The notes under the pieces: model-generated
Told to the model about the DNA's origin: nothing
What the model saw: only the letters and a program-made list of their open reading frames with translations
Database searches by the model: none
Part shown: one piece after another, positions 18,203 through 27,556 of the stretch
Numbering within the stretch: the stretch's first letter is position 1
How the letters are laid out: every line of letters begins with the position of its first letter
DNA from: Pedobacter chinensis
GTDB taxonomy: Bacteria > Bacteroidota > Bacteroidia > Sphingobacteriales > Sphingobacteriaceae
DNA length: 64,000 nt
Direction of reading: 5' to 3'
Assembly (NCBI RefSeq): GCF_003339865.1
Contig: NZ_QPKV01000002.1
Span: 806,001 to 870,000 of the forward strand
Program-made: the position numbers and the translations under genes

Positions 18203-19384
18203 CTAAAGATTAGATTGTAATGCTTTTTTTATTGCTTGCTCAGTTTCTTCTTTATTAAAGCCTTTAGAAGAATAAATAACTTCTCCTTTCTTATCCAGCA
18301 TAATCGTAGCAGGATATGCGTAGATCCCTAAGTCATTAGCAAATTTTTCGCCATCATAAAGCATTTTGTATCCAGGTTTCTCTCTTTTATAAAAAAAGTC
18401 TACTTCTTCTTTTTTATCATAGGCATTCACACTTAAAATTTCTATTTGGTTACCATATTTTTCCTCCAGTTCCTTAATTTCAGGAAATGCCAACATACAA
18501 TACCCACAGTTCTTAATCCAAAACTCCATCAAAATAATTTTCCCTTTCAAATCATCAGATCTTACTTTTTCTAAATTTGAGGAGCCATATCTGGGTAATG
18601 ACCAATCTGGGAGAATGTCGCCAATGGTAACCATGGGCTTTTGGATTATCTTCTTTTTGGTTTCGTAATCCGTGTAACTAGAATAAAACCATGAATTTTT
18701 TGTTGGTAATTTAGGATTTACATCAATATTTGAGAAAATGGTTTTGGTATAATACTCATCCTTAGAGATACTGTTTCCATCAAAGATCATATAAGGTAAT
18801 GAAGTTTCCTTATCTATAATTAATTTATAATATTTAATAACCTCGCTATCAAAACTTGAAAATCCATTCGGAAAATCAATCGATTTCCTATTCAGTTCAA
18901 ATTTTACTAAATAGTAAATTTTATTTTCGATTAAAGTATCCTTTAAAGATTTTGGAATACCCGGATCCTTTAAAAGCATTGGTAAAGCAAGGCGAATAGT
19001 TGTAATGGAATTATAAAGAAGAGAAAGTCCACTAAGTTGTTTTATGCTTTTCCTTTCCAATTCTATCGTTTTCTCTTTCTGATCCAGAATGAAATATTCA
19101 GTTCCATTATAAACCTGTAAAGTATTATCCGAATGAAGTTGAAACCTGATAACTTTGTTCTCTGCCGTAAAGCCATATTCAAAATAAGATGCCCCACTAT
19201 TCTGAGCAAAGTAATTGTCTTTAAAATTATTTATTTCCCGGTAACTATTGTAAGAGATCGACTTCAGTTCGTTTAAAGTCTTGCTTGTTTTTCTAAGTAC
19301 GTGTTCAGCATCAATTTTTTCTTTCGCAAACACTGTATCCGTAAACAATAAACAGAGGATTAAAAATGACAGATTAATTTTCAT
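18203..19384 (-). CDS. TlpA-like thioredoxin-fold protein, exported
   Basis: A 393-residue protein with a signal peptide (residues 1-20, ending VFAK). The N-terminal about 240 residues form an outer-membrane-protein-like beta domain of unknown role (FEYGFTAENKVIRFQ). The C-terminal about 140 residues form a TlpA/ResA thioredoxin domain with the active site WIKNCGYCM at residues 293-296 and the cis-Pro loop YAYPATIML. It should reduce or relay disulfides in the periplasm. Such two-part proteins are common in Bacteroidetes. It is monocistronic and divergent from the LytS/LytTR pair, which could regulate it. Confidence 0.88.
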   Translation of the reverse strand: MKINLSFLILCLLFTDTVFAKEKIDAEHVLRKTSKTLNELKSISYNSYREINNFKDNYFAQNSGASYFEYGFTAENKVIRFQLHSDNTLQVYNGTEYFILDQKEKTIELERKSIKQLSGLSLLYNSITTIRLALPMLLKDPGIPKSLKDTLIENKIYYLVKFELNRKSIDFPNGFSSFDSEVIKYYKLIIDKETSLPYMIFDGNSISKDEYYTKTIFSNIDVNPKLPTKNSWFYSSYTDYETKKKIIQKPMVTIGDILPDWSLPRYGSSNLEKVRSDDLKGKIILMEFWIKNCGYCMLAFPEIKELEEKYGNQIEILSVNAYDKKEEVDFFYKREKPGYKMLYDGEKFANDLGIYAYPATIMLDKKGEVIYSSKGFNKEETEQAIKKALQSNL

Positions 19385-19567
19385 AATTCCGGGTTTTTAT
19401 TTTCTCCAAATCTATAGATAGCCTTTAAAATATTTGGCCTAATTAGACTGGTCACTCAATAAATTCGACAGGTTGAATAAAATTGGTTTTAGTCGAAAAA
19501 AACCTGCATTTAGTCGAAAAAAAATTCTGTTAAAATTCCAGTAATAAAATAATTTTTACCTTGAAGT

Positions 19568-20623
19568 ATGCAAATTCCCAGGATCTCGAAATATTTAAAA
19601 ATAGAAATCGCTTTTTTCATCACTTACTTTTACATCTTTGGTTTTCTAACAAACCTGGAATATAACTTTTGGGAAAAACACTTAACGGGAATTTCTTTCT
19701 ATGAAGCTGAATACTCCATCTTGTATGGAACTTCAAGCGTCATTGCATTTTTGGTTTTCTATCAAATCGTTAAATCTTATTTAATTAATAAGCAGCTTTT
19801 AAAATTCGTTTCATTTATCATCCTGTTTTTAATTGGTTATTCCATATACCAAAAAGGAATTCATTTTTTATTTTCACATCTTGATTTTTTATCAGATGAA
19901 ATAAGGAAATCCGCCTTGCGAGCCTATAAATTTAAGTCTATTGGTTACAGTTTAGCCTATATGTTCAGAGAGTTTTTATCCATCGGCTGTCTAGCTTATT
20001 TTATCCATTCTGCCAAACAAGATGAACAGATGAAAGCTTTAAAAGAGCAACAATTAATTTCTGAACTTACCTATTTAAAAGCACAGCTACAGCCTCATTT
20101 CTTTTTCAACACCCTTAATAATATTTACGCGCTTGCATTACAGCAAGCCAGAGAAACTGCTCCTTTAGTAGCCAGACTGGCAGAAATGATGCGTTATATG
20201 TTGTATAAAGCAGATGAGGAATTAGTGCCTTTAAAGGATGAAATCTTATTTATTCAAAACTATGTCGAGATAGAAAACATTCGCTATCGCTCTGCAATTG
20301 TGATTAGTTTTGATGTTCAGGGCATTGATCAGGAAAGTAAAATAAGTCCGCTGTTATTGCTGCCTTTTATAGAAAATGCTTTTAAGCATGGCATTGAAAA
20401 TGAAGAAAAACAGGGGTTTGTAAATATTGTGATCTGCAATACGGAAGATGAATTAATACTCGAAGTTGATAATAGCATTGCAAGGGCAAGTGAAAATTTG
20501 GGTGGTATTGGTTTAATAAACGTGAAGAAAAGATTGGATATTCTATACCCAGAAAGATACAAATTAGAAATACAGAACGATGGTAAAATCTATCAAGTAA
20601 GTTTAATGTTAAAAATGAAATGA
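19568..20623 (+). CDS. LytS-type sensor histidine kinase
   Basis: A 351-residue membrane kinase with four hydrophobic segments in residues 12-150 and no extracellular sensor domain of note. The His_kinase (PF06580) domain has the phosphoacceptor His177 in LQPHFFFNTLNNIYAL, and the ATP-binding N-box PFIENAFKHGIE with a G-box GGIGLINVKKRL. It phosphorylates the response regulator encoded immediately downstream, whose start overlaps the stop by four bases (ATGA). The signal is unknown. A near-consensus -7 box (TACCTTGA) stands a few bases before the ATG. Confidence 0.93.
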   Translation: MQIPRISKYLKIEIAFFITYFYIFGFLTNLEYNFWEKHLTGISFYEAEYSILYGTSSVIAFLVFYQIVKSYLINKQLLKFVSFIILFLIGYSIYQKGIHFLFSHLDFLSDEIRKSALRAYKFKSIGYSLAYMFREFLSIGCLAYFIHSAKQDEQMKALKEQQLISELTYLKAQLQPHFFFNTLNNIYALALQQARETAPLVARLAEMMRYMLYKADEELVPLKDEILFIQNYVEIENIRYRSAIVISFDVQGIDQESKISPLLLLPFIENAFKHGIENEEKQGFVNIVICNTEDELILEVDNSIARASENLGGIGLINVKKRLDILYPERYKLEIQNDGKIYQVSLMLKMK

Positions 20624-21297
20624 TCAATTGCTTAATTGTAGATGATGAGCCTTTGGCTCAGGATATTTTAGAAACCTATATAAAGGGGAATAACAATTTA
20701 TGTTTGATCAAAAAATGCAGCACAGCGATAGAGGCATTTGAAGTTTTGCACCAGCAAAAAATTGATTTAATATTTTTAGATATAAAAATGCCCGCTTTAA
20801 GTGGAATCGATTTTTTAAAATCGCTCAAAAACCCACCAGCTGTTATTTTTACAACTGCATTCTCTGAATATGCCGTAACCAGCTATGAACTTGAAGCAGT
20901 AGATTATTTGTTAAAACCCATTACAACTGAGCGTTTCCAAAAAAGCTTGGATAAACTTTTCAGGTCACAATCAATGCTTATTGATACAGAAAAAGAATAT
21001 ACTTATTTCAAGGTATCAGGAAACCTGGTAAAGGTTTCGCATACAGAAATTCTTTATGCACAATCCATAAGGGATTACATCATGCTCTATACCAAAATTG
21101 GTAATTTGATGGTGCACATGACCATGAAATATTTATGCGGATTATTACCAGAAAGCCAATTTAAGCGGATACATCGTTCTTATTTGGTAAATAAAATTCA
21201 TATAACAGCGATAAGCAAAAGTCAGGTTCTGTTAAATGAAATAGAAATTCCTGTAGGAGAGATTTATAGGGGTAACATTTCCCACTTAGCCGAATAG
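20620..21297 (+). CDS. LytTR-family response regulator
   Basis: A 225-residue protein. The receiver domain (1-115) has the acidic pocket DDE at 8-10, phospho-acceptor Asp54 in FLDIKMP, Thr in FTTAFS and Lys in LLKPI. A C-terminal LytTR DNA-binding domain (about 125-222) includes the LPESQFKRIHRSYLVN motif. The start overlaps the kinase gene (ATGA), so the two are coupled and form a cognate pair. The targets of this kind of regulator are usually found nearby; the divergent TlpA-like gene is one candidate. No binding site was identified. Confidence 0.94.
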   Translation: MINCLIVDDEPLAQDILETYIKGNNNLCLIKKCSTAIEAFEVLHQQKIDLIFLDIKMPALSGIDFLKSLKNPPAVIFTTAFSEYAVTSYELEAVDYLLKPITTERFQKSLDKLFRSQSMLIDTEKEYTYFKVSGNLVKVSHTEILYAQSIRDYIMLYTKIGNLMVHMTMKYLCGLLPESQFKRIHRSYLVNKIHITAISKSQVLLNEIEIPVGEIYRGNISHLAE

Positions 21298-21334
21298 CTT
21301 TTTTTAATTGCAGAAGTATCTACACTGGTAGTGG

Positions 21335-22147
21335 TTAGCCAATAATTCTTGACGGAGCCTCTCCAAATTGCTTTTTAAAAACGTAAGAAAAATGTGATAA
21401 GTCTTCAAACCCCAAATCAAGATAAATATCTGATGGCGCCTTCCCTTTTTCGGTGATCAGGTAGTGTGCTTCCTGTAAACGTTTTTGTTGTAACCAACGT
21501 CCCGGCGTAGTATGATATAACTTTTCAAAATCGCGTTTAAATGTGGCCAGGCTTCTGCCTGTTAAGTAAGCAAATCTTTCTAAATGAACATTAAAATGAT
21601 AGTTTTGATTCATAAATGCCTCTAAATCTATTTTATAAGGTTCGTTGAAATTAAATAAGATATTTTTTAACTCCGGATTTGCCTGAAGGATGATTAAAAT
21701 TCCTTCTTTTAGCTTTAAATCAATAAGTTCCTGATTATCAAAGTAGTTCGCCTGATGATATGCCAGTAGAGAATGAATATAGCTATTGATGAGCACATTC
21801 GTTTTTACTTCAAAAACGGGCTGGATGTCAAGAGTTTCTTCTGCCGTTATGCCATATTCCAGACTGATGTTTTTTAAAATTTGCTGATTAAAGTAAATTG
21901 ACAGTGATTTGAATTCTCCGTTTTCTGGAGGCTGTTTTATAAACTTCAATAATTGGTTTCTTCTGATCAACCTGAACGAACCGTCATTAGAGGGGTATTC
22001 CCGATTTCCATCGCTCAGAATTAAGGAACCTGCTATCTGATAACTCAATGTATGTTCAGGTACAAAGTGTTCTCCTTCCCTACTTCTGTTGTGGTAACAG
22101 GAATAGGTTATGCCCGATGCTTTTTTATTTTCTTTTCCTGTTTCCAT
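21335..22147 (-). CDS. AraC-family transcriptional regulator
   Basis: A 270-residue protein with an N-terminal effector domain (about 15-160, EHTLSYQIAGSLILSDG) and a C-terminal double helix-turn-helix domain (HLERFAYLTGRSLATFKRDF and APSDIYLDLGFEDLSHFSYVFKKQFG). It resembles the regulators that lie beside short-chain dehydrogenases in Bacteroidetes. The upstream SDR gene is on the same strand but is separated by 150 bases and two hairpins, so this gene is probably transcribed alone. It may regulate the SDR gene (inference from position). Confidence 0.88.
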   Translation of the reverse strand: METGKENKKASGITYSCYHNRSREGEHFVPEHTLSYQIAGSLILSDGNREYPSNDGSFRLIRRNQLLKFIKQPPENGEFKSLSIYFNQQILKNISLEYGITAEETLDIQPVFEVKTNVLINSYIHSLLAYHQANYFDNQELIDLKLKEGILIILQANPELKNILFNFNEPYKIDLEAFMNQNYHFNVHLERFAYLTGRSLATFKRDFEKLYHTTPGRWLQQKRLQEAHYLITEKGKAPSDIYLDLGFEDLSHFSYVFKKQFGEAPSRIIG

Positions 22148-22184
22148 TCATCACAAAGTTATTAAACTTATAATTGATAATAAG

Positions 22185-22213
22185 AAAAGCCCACCCAAAT
22201 GAGTGGGACTTTT
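22185..22213. terminator. Hairpin between AraC and SDR genes
   Basis: AAGCCCACCC / GAGTGGGACTT form a stem with small mismatches and an A-run or T-run on each side. It lies upstream of the AraC regulator start and downstream of the SDR gene on the minus strand. Its T-rich end on the minus strand fits an SDR terminator. Confidence 0.55.
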
Positions 22214-22258
22214 ATCTCATGATTGAATCTTATTACGCAAATCATTGTTTCATAAATT

Positions 22259-22282
22259 TTACAACCACCAAAGCGGTTGTAA
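22259..22282 (-). terminator. Hairpin after the SDR gene
   Basis: Perfect 8-bp arms TTACAACC / GGTTGTAA with an 8-base loop, 18 bases past the SDR stop codon. The following minus-strand bases are only moderately T-rich, so it may slow rather than end transcription; the hairpin at 22185 may finish the job. Confidence 0.45.
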
Positions 22283-22299
22283 TGTTCACTGACTTTAAT

Positions 22300-23196
22300 T
22301 TAGGTAATTTTTATTCCTTTTTGAGCCATGTATTTTTTGCCTTCTTCTGATTCAAATGGGTTTATGGCATCATCATGGTCGGTAGAAATACTTACAGAAA
22401 GCCATTTCTCAAATTCTGCTTTTCTACTTTCGTCTGCATTTTTTAAAATGCCTGCAGCCTCACTTCCCAGTATCAAATGTACAGGTGGTTCAGGATGTTC
22501 TGCTAAATCTATCATCACTTTAGCAGCTTTGACAGGATCGCCTATTGGAACAAATTTTCCTGACGTCAGGAATTCCTTTATGCCGCCTATGATGTTTTCA
22601 TACCCTTCAACATCCTGAGCAAACGTCATGGATGCACCTGCCCAATCCGTACGAAAACCACCCGGTTCAATTGATGTTACCTTAATTCCCAAAGGAGCAA
22701 CTTCTTTATTTAATGCTTCTGCGAAACCTTGTAATCCGAATTTAGCCGCCTGATACATGGTTAGCCCTGCATTGCCAACTCTGCCACCAATAGAACTGAT
22801 TTGTAAAATCCGGCCAGATCGTTGTTTCCGCATATAAGGCAGGATGGCTCGTGTAACCTCAATAGGCGCATATAAATTCACGTCTAACTGACTCCGTACC
22901 TGCTCATCTGTAAAGGCTTCTGCGGCACCCGTAATGCCAAAACCTGCATTGTTTACCAATACATCAATATGCCCAAAGTGTTTTACCACCTGATTAACTG
23001 TTGAATGAATTTGTGATTGATCGCTTACATCTAATGGTAAAACGAGGATTTGATCAGGATAACGTTCCTTCAAATCTTTTAACTGTTCTGGATTTCGTGC
23101 TGTGGCAGCCACGTTGTCTCCATTGGCCAGAACCAATTCTGTCAGGCTTTTGCCAAGTCCTCTTGAACTGCCTGTGATAAACCAAACTTTTGCCAT
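22300..23196 (-). CDS. Short-chain dehydrogenase/reductase
   Basis: A 298-residue NAD(P)-dependent oxidoreductase. The nucleotide-binding motif TGSSRGLGKSL, the NNAGFG motif, the catalytic Ser in LQISSIGGR and the Tyr/Lys of YQAAKFG are all present. The substrate is not readable; the sequence resembles SDRs often annotated as oxidoreductases of the retinol-dehydrogenase-like class. Its neighbour 150 bases downstream is an AraC regulator. The 588-base region upstream (23197-23784) contains a dispersed repeat at 23517-23660 and the lolA terminator, with no other gene. Confidence 0.93.
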   Translation of the reverse strand: MAKVWFITGSSRGLGKSLTELVLANGDNVAATARNPEQLKDLKERYPDQILVLPLDVSDQSQIHSTVNQVVKHFGHIDVLVNNAGFGITGAAEAFTDEQVRSQLDVNLYAPIEVTRAILPYMRKQRSGRILQISSIGGRVGNAGLTMYQAAKFGLQGFAEALNKEVAPLGIKVTSIEPGGFRTDWAGASMTFAQDVEGYENIIGGIKEFLTSGKFVPIGDPVKAAKVMIDLAEHPEPPVHLILGSEAAGILKNADESRKAEFEKWLSVSISTDHDDAINPFESEEGKKYMAQKGIKIT

Positions 23197-23516
23197 TGTT
23201 TTTGAATTTTTATTTTAACAAAGTTGTGGTTTAATTAAAGAGATTACTTTGTTAAAAAGCTCAATGTTGGTTTGCTAAAAAGATCAATAATGGCGTAAAG
23301 GCCAATTTTTCCTGTTTAAGATTGATTAAATCATTTCTGAATATTTTTTCCCTAAAAGCCTGTCTTTTGGGGAATATAGCTTTAGAACTATACATCATAC
23401 CCAATTAATTGGCGTTCTAATGCGTTTTCATAGCGAAAGCTTTAAGATTATCTTCTATGAGCAATCGTGGTTACCACCCAATATGTCCTTATTTAAGGAG
23501 AAAACAAAAAATAATT

Positions 23517-23660
23517 GTCATTCTGAACGCAGTGAAGACCGCGAAGCAACTACGAACCCCTGACCTACAGGTATTTTACCTGGTTTACCGCTGAATTGTG
23601 ACAACGGTTGTCTTAACTTAATGACATCGGATTCCCGCCTGCGCGGAATGACGACAATAA
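23517..23660. repeat. Dispersed palindromic element (GTCATTCTGAACGCA family)
   Basis: It starts with GTCATTCTGAACGCAGTGAA then GACCGCGAAGCA and ACCTACAGGT, and ends with CGCGGAATGACGAC. The same words recur at 42819-43260. Its open frames on either strand are shadows with no family resemblance. Confidence 0.7.
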
Positions 23661-23721
23661 ACATGGCTGAGAAATATTTTGTGTTCACAGGATAGCTAAG
23701 AGGGAAACAATAATAAAATAA

Positions 23722-23753
23722 AAAAGGTTCAGCTGTTTCAAACTGAACCTTTT
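23722..23753 (-). terminator. Terminator of lolA
   Basis: Perfect arms AAAAGGTTCAG / CTGAACCTTTT with a 10-base loop. On the minus strand it is followed by TTTATTTTATT. It lies 32 bases past the lolA stop codon. Confidence 0.9.
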
Positions 23754-23784
23754 GAAGTTCCATTCCGAAAAAACGGAAAAGAAA

Positions 23785-24441
23785 TTATCTTAAATCTACC
23801 ACTTCAACACCCGGATAATTCTTGGCATCGAAAGCAAAAGTAGTTTCAGGTACGTTTACGTTAGGCGAAAAAGTTTTCACATTGTAAGTGTATTTGTTTC
23901 CGTTTTTATCGAACAAAACAACGTTAGCAATTTGCTTAGCAGCTTTATCAATACTCAAACGCACTTTGAAGATCGATTTTTTAGCATCAACAGGAGTTAA
24001 ATCAATCATTTGATATGTTTTAGCACCAACCTTTTCTTCGCCGGTATAAATGTATTTAAAACCTTTTTCGTAAACCGTGAAAATTTTAGCCGGATTAATC
24101 GCATCTCCGCTATTATCTACATTACTTACCTGAACTTCTTTATCCTTTTTAAGGTAAGTCCACTGGCTTTTACCGTCGCTAAACAATTCCTGATTTGTCA
24201 TAGCCACTTTATATTTATTTGAGTTGGCTTTAACGTATAAAGTACCTTGTTGTGTTTCCTTAACCTTGGCTTTAGGATTATCCAAAGTGAAACTAAAATC
24301 GGTTTTCACAATATTGTACGATTTGTATTTTTTACTTACTTCTGCTAAAATTGCTTTAGCCTTCGCATCAGTTTGAGCATAAGTTGATGTTGTAAATGCA
24401 ACTACAACCATTAATGCTGAAATTAATTTCTTCATCTTCAT
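23785..24441 (-). CDS. lolA: Outer-membrane lipoprotein carrier protein LolA
   Basis: A 218-residue periplasmic protein with a signal peptide (residues 1-22, ending TYAQ). The half-open beta-barrel of LolA is indicated by KSYNIVKTDFSFTLDNPKAK, the QQGTLYVKANSNKYKV strand and SKSQWTYLKK-type strands. Only about 60 bases separate it from ftsK upstream on the same strand, the same gene order known in other Bacteroidetes and in gamma-proteobacteria (ftsK-lolA). It should carry lipoproteins from the LolCDE transporter to the outer membrane. A LolD-like ATPase is encoded separately at 51762-52412. Confidence 0.88.
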   Translation of the reverse strand: MKMKKLISALMVVVAFTTSTYAQTDAKAKAILAEVSKKYKSYNIVKTDFSFTLDNPKAKVKETQQGTLYVKANSNKYKVAMTNQELFSDGKSQWTYLKKDKEVQVSNVDNSGDAINPAKIFTVYEKGFKYIYTGEEKVGAKTYQMIDLTPVDAKKSIFKVRLSIDKAAKQIANVVLFDKNGNKYTYNVKTFSPNVNVPETTFAFDAKNYPGVEVVDLR

Positions 24442-24500
24442 CTTGTGTATATTAAATTTTCTTTGAAACGTTAGAGTAAATTTTTTCGTATTGGTTTAAT

Positions 24501-27095
24501 CTAGTCTTTGTCATCCATGCTATTCAAGAATTGTTCCAAAGAATATTCATCCGGATATAAAACTTCTCTGGCTTTGCTTCCTTCAAACGGACCAACAATT
24601 CCAGCGGCTTCTAATTGATCAATTATTCTACCGGCTCTATTATAACCAAGCTTAAGTTTACGCTGAATTAATGATGTAGAACCTTGCTGATGCATCACGA
24701 TGAGCCTTGCAGCATCTTCAAAGAATTTATCACGTTCATTAGGATCGAAATCTGCTTTACTTCCTTCTCCTGCTTCATCTATATATTCAGGAAGCTGATA
24801 AGCATCTGCATAACCGCGTTGGTTGCCGATATATTCAGAAATCCGATCCACTTCTGGTGTATCAACGAAAGCACACTGTAGCCTGATTAAGTCGCTGCCT
24901 GTAGATAAAAGCATATCGCCACGACCAATCAGCTGATCGGCACCGCCGCTATCCAGAATTGTTCTGGAATCAATTTTTGATAAAACCCTAAATGCTAACC
25001 TCGCAGGGAAATTGGCTTTAATGGTACCTGTGATAATATTAACAGATGGACGCTGAGTAGCTAAAACCAGGTGGATTCCAATCGCTCGGGCCAATTGTGC
25101 CAAACGTGCTATCGGTGCTTCAACTTCTTTGCCGGCAGTCATCATTAAGTCTGCAAACTCATCCACTACCAACACAATGAAAGGTAAAAAACGATGCCCA
25201 TTGTTTGGATTGAGCTTACGTTTAATGAATTTGTCGTTGTATTCTTTCAGGTTCCTAACCTGCGCATCTTTCAATAAATCATAACGCTGATCCATTTCAA
25301 TACATAAAGAATTCAAGGTATTTACAACCTTTTTAGTATCGGTAATAATGGCATCGGCTTCACCTGGAAGTTTTGCTAAAAAGTGACGCTCAATTCTATT
25401 GAACAACGTTAATTCTACCTTTTTTGGATCAACCAACACAAACTTTAATTGCGCCGGATGCTTTTTAAACAACAATGAAACCAAAATGGAGTTAATCCCA
25501 ACCGACTTACCCTGCCCAGTGGCACCTGCAACCAATAAGTGAGGCATTTTAGCTAAATCAGCAATAAAAACTTCATTGCTGATGGTTTTGCCCAGTGCAA
25601 TTGGCAAATCCATGGTATTTTGCGTCCACTTTTCGGTATTTAAGATACTTCGCATCGGTACCATTTCCGGGTGCTGGTTTGGAACCTCAATACCAATTGT
25701 CCCTTTTCCCGGCATTGGCGCTATAATACGAATACCTAACGCTGCTAATGAAAGGGCAATATCATCTTCCAGATTTTTAATTTTAGAAATTCTTACTCCG
25801 GGAGCAGGAATAATCTCGTAAAGGGTAACCGTTGGACCAATTGTAGCTTTAATCTTATCGATTTCAATGTTATAATGATTAAGCGTTTCTACAATTTTAT
25901 TTTTATTGGCTTCTAATTCTTCTGCATTTACCGAAATTTTATTGGTGCCGTAATTCTCTAATAAATCAACAGTTGGATATTTATAGCCCGATAAATCGAG
26001 TTTTTCGTCGTAATTTCCAAATTGTTCAACTAAATCGTCAGATTTTTTTTCTTCTTCCGTTTTTTCAATCGTAAAAGCAGGTTCTTTTTCCTCCTCAATA
26101 GTTGGCTCTACGGTAAGTGGCATTGCTGCTGCTGAGGTTGCCAAAGGTAAATTCGTTGCCAATGGCGATAAAACCACAGGCGCAATTACTTGTTTATCTT
26201 CTTCTTTTTCTTCAAATCTGCTCGGCTGCAATACTACATTTTGTTGCCTGCGCTCGTTATTTACAGGTGGTTTGTCACGCACAGGAAACTCAATTGGTTC
26301 AGACGGCTCTTCAGCTGCTCTGTTTTGTGCAAATTTCTCTCTTACCTCATTTACATAATCTGGCGTTTCATTATCCAGGTAAACTTCTTTTTCCTTTCGT
26401 TCAGGAAGTTTAAAATCGATATTATAGGCAATGATTAAAATAGTTAATCCGGCAAAGGCGATTAAACCAGCAACACCTGCGGCACCAATTTGGGCACTTA
26501 GTAATTTATTGCTCCAATAACCAAATTCACCCTCTAAATAATGTGGCGATTCTCCCCAAAAACCATGGGCAAAACCCAGGGTTAATGATATAAACAATAA
26601 AAAGAAAAAGCTGTAACCTAATGTTTTGGAAATAGAAAGGATTTTAACCTTAAACAATAAACGGTAACCAATGATAAAAAAAGCCAATACAAATAAAAAT
26701 GATGCGATTCCAAACCATTCATAAATAAATTGGTGCGACAACAGTGCTCCAAATTTCCCTAACCAGTTTTGTACTACAGGAATGTCAACACCTGCATCTT
26801 TAAGCTCTTCGGCAGTTTTAAAGAGATTTCCCCAACCCCCGTTTGCATCAATTACATAACTCTGGTCATCTTGCCATGTAAATAAATATGAGGTAAAAGC
26901 AATTAAAAAGTAGAGCGAAAGTATAACAAAAAACAGACCTACAATTTTCACGGCACGCCCATCCTGCAAGTCGAAACTTGGCAAATATTCTTTTTTTTCT
27001 TTCGGCTGGCGACTGGAAGACGACTTGCCTGGTGCATTTTCAGCACCTTTATCTCTGAATGTGTTGGTTTTAAACTGGTTTCCCCTTACCGCCAT
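24501..27095 (-). CDS. ftsK: DNA translocase FtsK/SpoIIIE
   Basis: An 864-residue protein. Four to five membrane segments lie in about residues 50-230, then an acidic linker (about 230-370). The motor domain (about 400-780) has Walker A GATGQGKSV, Walker B VLVVDEFADLMM and ATQRPSVNIITG. The C-terminal winged-helix gamma domain (about 800-860) reads GSTSLIQRKLKLGYNRAGRIIDQLE and recognises polar DNA sequences. It pumps chromosome ends through the division septum. The linker is shorter than in E. coli and lacks a Pro/Gln-rich tract. It is the first gene of the ftsK-lolA unit; the start ATG follows directly on a basic stretch (MAVRGNQFKTNTFRDKG). Confidence 0.96.
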   Translation of the reverse strand: MAVRGNQFKTNTFRDKGAENAPGKSSSSRQPKEKKEYLPSFDLQDGRAVKIVGLFFVILSLYFLIAFTSYLFTWQDDQSYVIDANGGWGNLFKTAEELKDAGVDIPVVQNWLGKFGALLSHQFIYEWFGIASFLFVLAFFIIGYRLLFKVKILSISKTLGYSFFFLLFISLTLGFAHGFWGESPHYLEGEFGYWSNKLLSAQIGAAGVAGLIAFAGLTILIIAYNIDFKLPERKEKEVYLDNETPDYVNEVREKFAQNRAAEEPSEPIEFPVRDKPPVNNERRQQNVVLQPSRFEEKEEDKQVIAPVVLSPLATNLPLATSAAAMPLTVEPTIEEEKEPAFTIEKTEEEKKSDDLVEQFGNYDEKLDLSGYKYPTVDLLENYGTNKISVNAEELEANKNKIVETLNHYNIEIDKIKATIGPTVTLYEIIPAPGVRISKIKNLEDDIALSLAALGIRIIAPMPGKGTIGIEVPNQHPEMVPMRSILNTEKWTQNTMDLPIALGKTISNEVFIADLAKMPHLLVAGATGQGKSVGINSILVSLLFKKHPAQLKFVLVDPKKVELTLFNRIERHFLAKLPGEADAIITDTKKVVNTLNSLCIEMDQRYDLLKDAQVRNLKEYNDKFIKRKLNPNNGHRFLPFIVLVVDEFADLMMTAGKEVEAPIARLAQLARAIGIHLVLATQRPSVNIITGTIKANFPARLAFRVLSKIDSRTILDSGGADQLIGRGDMLLSTGSDLIRLQCAFVDTPEVDRISEYIGNQRGYADAYQLPEYIDEAGEGSKADFDPNERDKFFEDAARLIVMHQQGSTSLIQRKLKLGYNRAGRIIDQLEAAGIVGPFEGSKAREVLYPDEYSLEQFLNSMDDKD

Positions 27096-27365
27096 TTTCT
27101 GTCCTAATAATTATTAAAGAAACAAACTTAGATAAAATTGTTACCATTATAAACAATTTTATCGTTCTCTCCTCTTCCTGTAAAAAATTAAATCACCAAG
27201 AGGAAATCAAATATATGGTTGTATCTTCTTCGTTTTTAAATCTGCCTTAAATTAAATAAAAATATTTATCGTTGGTTAAACCTTAAACAGAAATTATTGT
27301 CTATTATTTTAACAACACACAAGTTGTTACGTTTTGTCAAATGAAACGGATTTTGTTTTAGGTTT

Positions 27366-27404
27366 ATCCCGTTTTGCCTGGAGAGGCTAAACGGGATTTT
27401 TTTT
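27366..27404 (+). terminator. Orphan rho-independent terminator
   Basis: Stem ATCCCGTTT / AAACGGGAT extended by an inner GCC / GGC pair, followed by eight T. No plus-strand gene precedes it: ftsK upstream is on the minus strand. It may end a small RNA transcribed within 27100-27400, or be an attenuator in the leader of the ankyrin gene at 27557. Confidence 0.8.
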
Positions 27405-27556
27405 ATTTAAAGAGTGAGCATTTATTCTCCATAGCGAGGCTTGATACCACACAATTCGCAAATTGCCTTACACTTTCTATATATTTAGGCAAAAATTTCC
27501 TCACTCTATTAATTTTTTGTTAATTTAAATCGATTATTTGAAATAAAATTCATCGT

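Noticed and set aside
23518-23763. 81-codon minus-strand frame upstream of the SDR gene
   Set aside because: It covers a dispersed repeat and the lolA terminator; no plausible start context.
26117-26438. Open frames antisense to ftsK
   Set aside because: They lie over the low-complexity acidic linker of ftsK, whose codon bias creates long antisense frames.
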